DNA from: a virus | Reading direction: 5' to 3' (one strand) | DNA length: 39,825 bases | Virus record (IMG/VR): IMGVR_UViG_3300020165_000048 | Location: 1-39,825 of that record | Shown: positions 23,088-35,000 of the stretch, one piece after another | Position numbering within the stretch: position 1 is the stretch's first letter | How the letters are laid out: each line of letters begins with the position of its first letter | Translations under genes and position numbers: made by a program | The notes under the pieces: model-generated | What the model was told of the DNA's origin: nothing | The model's database searches: none | The model's input: the letters and a program-made list of their open reading frames with translations, nothing else

Positions 23088-26000
23088 CAGTAAAAAAGAC
23101 TCCTACCAAAGTACCTGGCATTGGCCAGCCCCCAAGTTCTGTCGATCCTGCCACGAAGAAGTATTTAAGCAGTATTGTAGAAGCAATTGAGATTCGTCTC
23201 GGGCGACGCGGCGATCCCAGAGATCGTGCGGTTACTTTAAGAGAGTTGATCAATAGTGGTCTAGCGGAAGAGCTCAAAGCTAACAAGTTTGACCCTAACA
23301 ACATCACGTCATCTAACTTAGGCATGGGCGTAGTGCCTGGTCCAAGCGGCGGCAACGATGTCTTTGGAACTCCTGATACGCCAGTGAACTTCAGTGCGAC
23401 TGGTGGCTACCAGAAAGTCTTACTCACCTGGACAGCAGCAATTTATCTTGGACACAGCCAAACAGAAATATGGCGACACGACTCTGATGTATTGGGCGAC
23501 GCTATTCTTGTTGGAATCACATCAGGCCCTACTTACGTTGATAACGTCGGTGGTGACCAGAGTTTCTACTACTGGATTCGCCACATCTCTACGACTAATG
23601 AGGAAGGCAACTACAACGCTACTCAAGGCACACTGGCAACTACATCTCCGAACGTAACAGTTTTACTAGATGAGCTGGCTGGTGCAATTACTGATTCAGA
23701 GTTGTCTGCTGTTTTAAGTGGTCGCATCACAGATACCGAAACTGGTATTGCCGACCTAGTTACCACATATGGTAGTACCACGGCAGCAGCAGCTTCGGCA
23801 GCAGCAGCTTTAGCTAGTCAAACTGCAGCGGCACAAGACGCAGTCTTAACGGCGGCGGATGCGCAGAGCACGGCACAAGATGCACTGGATACAGCTGCTG
23901 ACTTAGCGGCGACTGCGCAGGACGTAATAGATACGGCAGCGAGCGCGGGGACTGCTGCATCCGAAGCAGCCGCAGCCCTGGCTAGCGCAAATGCAGCCAC
24001 AGTCGATGCAACCCAAACTGCTTTAGACGTGGCGTCGACTGCGGCTGATGTAATTAGCACAGCTGCTGATGCAGCTACGACGACATCTGACGTAGCGCAA
24101 ACCTCACTAGACGTGACAGCTACTGCAGCAGACGTGATCAGTACGGCAGCCGACGCTACACAGACAGCTTTAGATGCAGCAGCGACAGCTCTTGATAAGG
24201 CAGCCACAAACGCCGATGTCATACTGACCAATGCGGACGTAGTGTCTACTGCAGCAGACGTAATTGCAGCAGCGTCTTCCGCAACAGCTGCCGCCACCTC
24301 TTCTTCTGCGTCTAGCAGCTCAGCACTTGTAGCTAAAGCTAGATCGATAGACGCGGAGCGCGCACTAAAAGCGTCAGGCTCGATCAGCGAACGTATCTGT
24401 ATGGAGCCTGGGAACTATGTTTTTGCTGTTGAGCAAGATAGTACCCAGATATATAAAAACGGCACTCTACTGACAACACTTGATCGTGGTGTCACCGAAG
24501 TTCAGACCCTTGCTCAGGGTGATAAGCTCGCCTCGAGCAAACCGTTTAATGCGTGTATTAGCGATAACACCACGCTCGCATCGATAGCGCATGCTGGCAG
24601 ACAGTTCGGTATGTATATCACGCGAGAGCAATTCCATACCGTCCGTATTTACCCGCTCTCAGATGGACAGGCGTACGTAAGATCCGCAGACGCTTGGGAC
24701 AACGGAACTATGACAGGTGTCACGCCCGTAGCACTTACTGGCGGCACGATGTACTCGACCACCATTGATGTTGGTTCAGATGGGGTTGGTTACCTATCAG
24801 TCCGAACTACCTGCGATGCGCTAGTCTACAAACACTATACTTCTGGCTACGACCACACCGTTCTGAATCCTGCTAGTGAGCGGATAATTATAGATGTGGA
24901 CCGTACTGAAACTACTAGGCGTATGGATGAGAACGGTACATCTAGTTCCGCCACCATTGTCGAAACTGGCGGCCTACTCTCTACTAGCGATTTAAGTGAG
25001 GCGCTGTGGAGTGGGGCAATAGGTGATGGTGACGGCTCGGATTGTGAAACACATGTCCCGTATGAGTTTTTGGGTGATGAATACATTGTCCCTAATGTCA
25101 CCCTGAGCGATTTCTGCGTAATTTCTCCTGAAGACGATCTGATCGTCCGTGTATACGACAAAGACAGTACACTCCTCTACACGAAAACAGTTTCGACTGC
25201 CGGAGACAGAGGAACTGAAGGGACCCAAGATGGAACGGTAGATGTTAATGAGCCTGCGTTAAGCACAGACGGCCCTTATTACTTCTCGGGCAACAAACCT
25301 TTCTACCTGCGCATAAACTTAGGTGCAGATGAAGATCCAGTTATTGGATACCGGCGCGATGTTAAAGCACTCGCGGGTAACCAGGCAGCAGTTGCAGCCA
25401 CATACTATGCGAGCGAGGCATCAGCATCAGAGACGGCGGCTGGTCAAGAAGCGTCAGCGGCTAACACTTCCGCAGCTGCTGCTAATACAAGCGCAGGTGC
25501 TGCACTCGCGTCAGAACAAGCAGCGGCTACTAGTGAGTCAAACGCATTAGGGTCTGCAAATACCGCTACCTCTCAGGCCACTTTAGCTACTACTGCAAAA
25601 ACTGATGCTGAGACTGCTGAAACTAATGCACAAGCTAGTGAAAGTGCTGCGGCATCTTCTGCCTCTACTGCGTCAGGTCATGCGTCTACCGCTTCTACTC
25701 AGGCCACTTTAGCTACTACTGCAAAAACTGATGCTGAGACTGCTGAAACTAATGCTGAGACTGCGGAAACTAATGCACAAGCTAGTGAAAGTGCTGCCGC
25801 TTCTAGTGAGTCAAACGCAGCGGGACACGCTTCTACAGCTTCAACACAAGCTGGTTTAGCTACTACTGCAAAAACTGATGCTGAGACTGCTGAAACTAAT
25901 GCACAAGCTAGTGAAACTAATGCTTCTGCTAGTGAGAGTGCAGCAGCAGCATCTGTCATTACAGCCGCAGGTCACTCTTCTGTTGCTTCAACTCAGGCTA

Positions 26001-29000
26001 CTTTAGCTACAGACGCTGCTTCAGATTCAGAAGACGCGAGAGACGTTGTTCTTATAGAAACAGCAGCGGCAGGCGAGATTAGGTTTGTAACGAAAGACGC
26101 TTGGATAAAGAACCCACAAAGTTATGACTTAGGGACGGACGACCCAAGATTAATCCGTAACTCTAGTACGTACACTAGTACGTCTGCTGAATTCATCACT
26201 AACGACGCAGAGTTCGGTGTCGCATATATGGGTGCTCTTGCGGATAATCACGCAGTGGGTCCGCGAAAAGTGTACCCCTTCGCATCGGACAAAGTTTACT
26301 TTGTGCGAGTCGTAGCTCGTGTCGTAGATGACGGAACTGATAACGGTGGGGGTCGCGTATTCATTGGGTATAACGGTTTTGATGCCAGCGGGACCCGTCA
26401 GCAAACTAATCCCGACTACAACAACGTGCAGCCCTTCTCAGTTTATAAACTGGTCAGCGACGGCGTATTTGAAATCGCTGGTTTTATCGGCGGGCCAGAT
26501 TACACAGATGCTCAACTGGAAGCCTTAAACACGGTGATTGACAATGCGCCGTCAGGGCAATCTGGTGACAGGGCCTATGTTACCGCTACTGGTACAGACC
26601 CAGTACCCACCTCCATTGCTTTTCAGTTGCGACAAAACAGTTCTTCTACGATTGGCCAGGTAGCTCTAAAGTCTTTTGAGGTCATCGATGTTACTGAGCT
26701 TATCAAAGCAGAGATTCAAGCAGACGCGGCTTCTGGGTTTGCAGGTAGCGCGAGTGTAAGTGCTGGAGCGGCAGCAGGCTCTGCCTCTACCGCGTCGGGA
26801 CATGCGTCCACAGCATCAACTCAGGCAGGTCTCGCCACTACGGCTAGGTCGGGCGCAGAAACAGCGGAGACTAACGCACAAGCTAGCGAGACAGCGGCTT
26901 CAAATAGCGAGATCGCTTCAGCAGGCTCGGCAGCTACTGCCGCTGGACACGCCTCTACTGCGTCTACAAAAGCTGACCTGGCTACAAGCGTAGGCGCGAG
27001 AGCGAACCTAATAGACCAGGGTGCAAGCAACGCTGGTTTCGAACAAGGTGTAGCAGGCGTTGGAGCTCCCGCAGGCTGGACAGTAGAAGCACAAAACTCG
27101 ATCACTAATTTAGGTTTTGTAACGGATGTAGGTACGACTAGCGAGTTCGGCTCGGAGCTGTCTTACGGTATTGTAAGCTCCCTGGTATACACCACTGGGC
27201 ACTGGGTAACACATTACAAACACTTCTTGGTTGAGCCAGGTAAGACACTAAAAACGAAGTGCCGTGTTTGGAACTATGACTACGAGAACATTACCCCGAC
27301 CACTACAAACCCCCAGGACAGCTATTGGGTCGGTGAAGACGACACAATTTGCGTGTGGTCATTCTATGATTCTGAGGGCGTGTTCCTATCGTCATCGTAC
27401 TCTCAGAGTGCAGGACATTTGTACGCTGTTGCTAACAACATCACTACTTCAGGGGCGCTTGGCGCAGCAATAAACGAAACTTGGATCGACTTCGAGCCAG
27501 GAACAGTAACCGTACCGGCCAACTCCGTATACGCAAAAATTGAAATCGTTGGCGTTGACTATAACGGAATAGTGGTCGAGGCAAGCAAGCGCGGTGACTA
27601 TACAACGTGGTCGGGTGGCAACTGGATAGGCCGCATCGACGATGTGCAGTTCCTATGCACCGACGGTTCTATCCAAGAAATTTCCCAAGGCCCTATTGAT
27701 GCTGCGGTAAGTAAAACAGCAGCGTCTGTTAGTCAAAGTGCTGCGGCAGCATCTGTCGTCACGGCTGCAGGCCATGCATCTACGGCTTCTACTCAGGCTG
27801 GTTTAGCTACTACTGCAAAAACTGACGCAGAAACTGCTGAGACAAACGCACAAGCGAGCGAGACAGCGGCTTCAAATAGTGAGAGCGCAGCGGCAGCATC
27901 TGTTGTTACAGCTGCAGGCCATGCCTCTACCGCTTCTACTCAGGCCGGTTTAGCTACTACTGCAAAAACTGACGCTGAGACTGCTGAAACTAATGCACAA
28001 GCTAGTGAGAGTGCTGCGGCTACTAGTGAGTCAAACGCCTCGGGTTTTGCGTCTACAGCTTCAACACAAGCTGGTTTAGCTACTACTGCAAAAACTGACG
28101 CAGAAACTGCTGAAACTAATGCACAAGCTAGTGAGAGTGCAGCGGCTACTAGTGAGTCAAACGCAGCAGGACACGCCTCTTCTGCGTCCTCAAGTTCAAC
28201 GCTAGCGGCGACTGCTAAAACTGACGCCGAGTCCGCACAGACTGCTGCCGAATCTGCTAGAGACGGCATCGTACTTGAGAATTTGATTGTTGATTCAAGG
28301 TTATCTGAAAGCTCTTTAATAGGTGGTTGGGAAACCTCTGGTCCTTGGGAGCGCTCTAGCACGCAATCCAAGTTTGGCACCCATAGCTTTAAGACTACCT
28401 CTGGTGCATTTAGCAACCAATACCCAGAGTTTTATTACACTGATATACCCATGATTACAGGTGAGAAATTCACTTGGGGCGCTTGGGTTTATAAGAACTT
28501 TAATACAGATATTACTATTCAGTGCAGGCAGTTTGGTGGTTGGGCTACGGGTACGGTCACGTCAACAAACGCGTGGCAGTTCGTAACTGTTCAGGCCACC
28601 GTGGCGAGCCCTGTACCGTCTGGCGCCCTTGTAGAGTTTGACATACGCGGCCACACGGGTGGCACTAGTCGAGAAGTCTTTATAGACGGACTAATTCTTG
28701 TGCGCGGCCACCATGATCTCACTGTTGTTGAGGCTAGTGACGCTGCAAGTACAGCGTCCGCGAAAGCAGCTGCATCAGCTGGGGCTGCGCTCACGTCTAG
28801 TCAAAGTGCTACAGCAAGCCAAACTGCGGCTGGCAACTCTGCTTCAGCGGCTCTTGCAAGTGAAGGTCTGGCGGCAACAAGCGCATCCGATGCATCGGCC
28901 AGTGAAGCCGCAGCATTAGTTTCCGAGACTAATGCTGCAACATCAGAATCAAATGCTGCTGGATCTGAGTCATCGGCGTCCTCAAGTAGCACGTTAGCAG

Positions 29001-32000
29001 CGTCAGCGCAGTCTGCAGCAGAAGCTGCGCTTACTGTCGCGAAGGTGGAAATAGCTTCTATCGGCCCATCAAGGGTCACACCCATCGTTGAAAACTGGGC
29101 ATATCAAAGCTACGGAACGAACCTACAAAATGATGATGACAGGTTTGTAGCAACAAGCACTATTGCTGAAAGCCACTTCACTACCTCAGATAGTGTCTTT
29201 GGTGATGCGTATAACTTCGGTTCTGCTTCTACAGCTAATGCAGCTTTCGGTCCACGTAAGGCTTACCCCTACGGATCAGACAAAGTTTATATGGTGCGGG
29301 TTATCTATCGTGTCGCTGTGGAAAGCACTCAATCTTATGCCAGCAACGCTACGAACGTATATCTTGGAGCGACTACTCGTGGTGGCGATGGTCTTACGCT
29401 GTACGAAAACCACCAACCAGGTCAGCAAGAAACTAACAACGCTGACGGTGAAACTGAGTTCGTTATGGTATTTCATGGCGAGGACTATGCGTCTGCGACT
29501 CTAAGCCCACTTGATATCGTCCAAGACAACAAGACCACTCAAGCAAATAATGTCATTATTAGTCAGTTCTCCACGACGAGTATGCAAAGCCCAAACGGGT
29601 CGGACACCCCCGCAAAATATATTGGTTTCCACATTCGTCAGAATGCAAGCAGCGTTTCTGACGGTAATATTGCGGTCAAGTCGTATGAAGTGTTTGATAT
29701 TACTGATGTCGTCCTTGCAGAACTAAAAGCAGACGCAGCAGCTGTTTCTGCAGCCGCTGCGTTGGTATCTGAAAGTGCTGCATCAGCCAGTGAAACAGCT
29801 GCTGGGCAATCAGCATCGACCGCGAGCACACAAGCAGGTATCGCTACTACTAAGGCAGGCAATGCTTCCACATCAGCTAGCCAGGCGGCAACATCCGAAT
29901 CTAATGCGTCGGGGCATGAGTCAGCCGCATCGACTAGTGAGACTAATGCGGCAAACAGCGCGTCAGATGCCAGCGACTCAGAAGCTAACGCGTTGACCTA
30001 CAGGAATGCTGCGGCAACAAGTGCAACAAACGCAGCGTCGTCAGAGTCAGCGGCGGCCACGTCTGAAGGTATATCAGCTGCTATTGAAGACCGTATGAAC
30101 CTAGTTGATGGAGGTGTTGTTAATGTAGGCTTTGAAGCTGATCAAGCATCTACATCTATAGACACTTGGCCTACTGGTTGGGACTGCGAAGGCCAACGGT
30201 TTGATGCACCTCGCGATGTTGGGGTTGTTGATAACGTAGTAAATAGTACTGGAGACTTCGCTTCGACGAAGAGCTTCGGTACTCACGTAGAAAATGCCGG
30301 TACAACTGGCCATTGGTTGCGACTCAGTAAGTACTTTGTTGCTGAAGCTACACAGAAGTTCAACGTGGACATGGCTGTTCGCCTTGCAGGCACTACTACA
30401 TCTTCTTATAACCAAGACCCTGAGTGGATTGATGAGGACGACGTTTTCATCATCTACAACTGGTACGACGAAGACGGCGCGCTGCTTAGTCAAGCCGCTG
30501 TGTCTTCGGCTACTTCTGAATACAACCAGGCAAACGGTTCTTGGGTAAGTGGCACTTCACAAGCCCCACAGCTGACCTGGTTTGACTACGTCTCTGATGA
30601 GGGCACTGCACCTACCAATACAGCGTTTGTTCGAATTGATCTTATCTTAATTGATGATCAGCCTGGGAACATTGGTACTGATACTCTTGTTAATTATGCT
30701 ACCTGGGCAGTTGGTGGCAACTTCCGTGGGTACATCGACGATGTGCAGTTCCTATCGTCTAATGGCTCAATTGTTGAGACTAATAAAGCCAACCTAGAAG
30801 GTGCGGTAAGTGCAGCAGCATCACAGACATCTGCGTCTAACGCATCAGCAAGCGAAAGTGCAGCTGGAACATCTGCGTCTACCGCTTCGTCTCAGGCTGG
30901 TATTGCTACAACCAAAGCAGGTGAAGCGTCTACCTCAGCGAGTAATGCCGCGACAAGTGAGAGCAACGCCTTGGGTTCTGCTAACACTGCAGCCTCTCAG
31001 GCAACGCTTGCTACTACTGCAAAAAATGATGCTGAGACTGCTGAAACAAACGCGCAGGCAAGTGAGACAGCTGCAGCCAGTTCAGAAACCAATGCGGCTG
31101 GTTCTGCTTCTACCGCTTCGTCTCAGGCTACGTTGGCAGCTACTGCTAAGTCAGATACGGACGATCTAAAAGATGCTGTGCTGGTAGAGACAGCTGCGAA
31201 TGGTGAGATCCAATTTGTAAACCCTACAAGCTGGCAACAGACCCAGCAAAGTCATAATTTATATAGTGGTGACTTCAGGTTTGCAGGTACTGGCAACGCA
31301 ACCGCTAGCTTCTTCATCGATAACGATGCTGAGTTTGGTAATGCCTATTTGCCTACCCTTGGTTTAAATGAGTCGGTATCTACACGAAGAGTTCAGCCCT
31401 ATAACTCTGACAAAGTTTATCTTGTACGACTCATAGCCCGCGTTGTTAACGACGGTGCCACGATTGGCACTGGAGTAAGGGTAAGCCTCGGCATCAATGG
31501 TTGGAAAGCAGACGGCACTAGGATTACGAGTAGCCCTGATTTAAATAATTACCAGCCCATATATGTTGTGAAAACGGTTGCTGATGGTACATTCGAGCTA
31601 TCCGTTTTCTTTGGCGGTAGTGACTATACAGATGCACAGCTTGAAGCTTTTGATTTAGTAACTGAGAACGCACCTAGTGGGCAATCTGGTGGCAGGGCGT
31701 GGGCGATTATTCCACCCTCTTCAGGTACTAACAATGAACCTGATTTAGCATTCGTAAACTTCCAAGTACGTTATAACGCTAGTGGTATTACCGACGGCCA
31801 GGTGGCACTAAAGACGCTAGAAGTCATCGATGTCACTGAGTCGATTAAGGCAGAGATAGAAGCTGATGCCTCAGCTATTTCTGCATCCGCAGCTCTTGTT
31901 TCTCAAAACGCTGCATCTGCTAGTCAGACAGCAGCAGGGAATTCAGCATCTACTGCAACTACACAGGCGGGTATCGCGAGCACGAAAGCGGGTGACGCAT

Positions 32001-35000
32001 CAGGGTTCGCGAGTGACGCATCAGGGTTCGCGACTGCCGCTCAGACATCCGCGAGTAACGCTTCGGGGTCCGCGTCCACGGCCAGTACTCAAGCAGGGTT
32101 AGCAGCTACAGCTAAAAACGATGCGGAGTCTGCTAGAGATAGCATGGTTCTAGATAATGTTGTTGTGGATTCAAGGTTAGCAAACGCTACGTTAATAGGC
32201 GGTTGGGACACTACTCTTTACGAGCGTAGTTCTACGCAGAAATATTTTGGTGGGCACAGCCTAAAATCTAAAAGCACTATCTTTAGCAACAATAATCCAA
32301 TCTTCTACAGAACAGACGTAGAAATAGTTCAGGGTGAGAAATTCACTTGGGGCGCTTGGGTTTACAAAAACTTTAGTTCCAACATTACTCTGCAGTTTCA
32401 ACAGTTCGGCGGTTGGGCTACGGGCACGGTAACCTCCACAAACGCGTGGCAGTTTGTAACTGCGCAAGGCACAGCATCGGCGGGGCTCTCTTCGGGTTAC
32501 AACCTAGAGATGGACATACGCAGCCACACGGGCGGCACTAGTCGAGAGCTCTTTATCGATGGGCTCGTCATTGTCCGAGGTCATCACGACCTAACTGTTG
32601 TCGAGACCAGCGATAGGGCCGCTACTGCTGAGGTGTTATCCGAGGTGTCAGCAGCAGCGTCACTAAGTTCTGCTAATGCTGCCTCTGCCTCTGCAACCAC
32701 AGCGGGCGATGAAGCAACTATATCAACTACTCAAGCGGGTATTGCTACAACTAAAGCTGGCGAGGCTTTGACGTATAGAAATCAGGCAGCAACCTCTGAG
32801 TCAAACGCATCGGGTTCTGCTAGCACTGCTAGCACGCAGGCAGGATTAGCCGTCACAGCGAAGGATGACGCCGAAGCAGCCCGTGACGGCATTGTGTATC
32901 AGAACTATGCTTTTGATGGCACGTTCCCTGGTGGCGTTAAACCGCAGTGGACTGATCAAAGCAGTGCCTTCACCACATCAACCACGTATAAGAAGATTGG
33001 TACGCATAGCCTTAAAATTCCCGCAAGCAGCACAGCCAGCACCGACATCTTTGAGTCGGCTCTTTTGGACTCGTTCCCAGATATCGCGGTAGGCGACAAG
33101 TTCACCTGGGGCTTTTGGGTCTATATCGACGGGACTGGCACTACAAGTGAGAGTTTTGGTTTTGCTGGGGATGGCGGTTGGGGCACAATTGCTACGGCTG
33201 TCCGCAACTCTTGGGTATTTCTTACGAACACGGGCACTGCGGGATCGTATCCGGTTACCAACGGCCTCAGACTCGAACTTCGATCCGCCCCTATCGGAAG
33301 TAATACTGACAATGCGATCTATATTGATGGCATTATTGTTGTTAAGGGTGAAGTAGACCTAACGTCAGTAGAAGTAGATGACTCATCTGTTCGATCAGCC
33401 CACAAGTCTAGCGACTCTGCAGGCGCGGCTCTAATTTCATCTCAAAGTGCCACAGCATCGCAAAGTGCAGCTAGCACGTCAGCGTCTACCGCCAGTACGC
33501 AGGCAGGTATTGCTACAACTAAAGCCGGTGAGGCGAGCACGTTTGCATCTAACGCCAGCACCTCTGAATCAAACGCATCTGGTTTTGCTAATGCAGCGTC
33601 TGCTTCTGCGGGTGTGGCGTCTGGCCATAGCTCTGATGCTAGTGGTTTTGCGTCTGCTGCTAATACCTCTGCGGGTGCTGCGTCGACTTCTGCTACTAAC
33701 GCAGCTGCTAGCGCCACTGCAGCAGCGATTGATAACCGTTTGCTTGAAGCACGAGTTAACTCCCCACTGAATGGTCACTACGCTAACAGTGAGTGGTATT
33801 TATATAGCATCACCACGGCATACGTCGTTTCGTACTTCACGGGCACAGATATTCGTATCCAGAACATGGCTACTGGCACCTGGTACGATGTAAAGAAGAA
33901 CGCTACCGCACTTACTAACTATCGGGTTGACACTCTATCTGGTCAGTCTGGTATCGGACCGTGGCGCGTATCTGCTTCGGGGCCAATCGTTTGTAAGCAC
34001 GCTAATGGTCACATGGGTGTACCGGCTAACTTCGGCGGCACACTGCTTGGTAATATGGCAAACAGATATCAGCCAGTAGACGTTTACCTGTTTTCGCCTG
34101 ACTCCGAAGCGTCTGTCGATGTGTTTGTCAGCGAGTCATTCACTGGCTTCAGTAATACCATGACGCCTAATCACACGATCACGGTTCCTGCTGGTGGCTA
34201 TTACCACTGGCAGCAGGACGTAGATTGGGGCAGCACACAGGGAAGTGGTAATACTTCTATTTTGTTTAGGTCAGATGCGCGTGTTTGTGGTGTCTGGGTT
34301 CCCAATGGTGGCGACTACATGGTTCTGGTGCCGCTCACCAACGGCGAGGCTGTTGGTGGGGTAGAAACCCAGAACGGTTCTGGTTATCCGTATTATAACG
34401 ACGGTGCGACAAATACAACGGTTACGATAGAGTCTGATGGTAGTGCGCGGTACTACGTCAATGATGATCCTAAGTTCTACTTCATGCAGGCAGCTACCGC
34501 TGACGGCGCGGGTGGTGATGCAGAATTTGCAATACCACGAGAAGGTCTATCGGACTATTACATCTGGCCTGAGCCTAACATTTCAAACTTCCGTATGGTG
34601 GCTGTTGAACCAGGTACAGTAAAAGTCATGCAAGCCGACGGCACTGTGCTTTATACGAAAGAGTTCGGAGCCAACACAACCACAACAAGTCCCACCTTCT
34701 TGTCTGAAGGGTCAAATACCGGTAATACCGATATCCATACAGGCATCGGGCCATACCGATTTGTCGGAACCGTACCGTTCCACTTAGTCTGCCAAGAGGC
34801 GGGGGATGACGACGAGACAACTATGCTCGGCGCCCGTCAAAGTAAACTTGCAGAGTCCGGTGCTATTAAAGCAGCAGCCGTAGCTTTAAGTACTGTTAGC
34901 TCCTCCGTTGATGGACAGACGGCATCGATCGCTGCCCAAGCTACATCGATCAATGGTCTTGAAGCACAGTACACAGTCAAGATTGATGCGAATGGCGCGG

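Noticed and set aside
23818-24297. 159-aa Ala/Ser-rich frame on the - strand.
   Set aside because: It is the antisense of GC-biased, repetitive fibre codons, with no ribosome site and no recognisable protein; similar shadows occur under other fibre linkers.
25571-28170. Regular repeats that could suggest a CRISPR array.
   Set aside because: Repeats are in frame, of variable length and spacing, and encode fibre linkers; no unique spacers of constant size.
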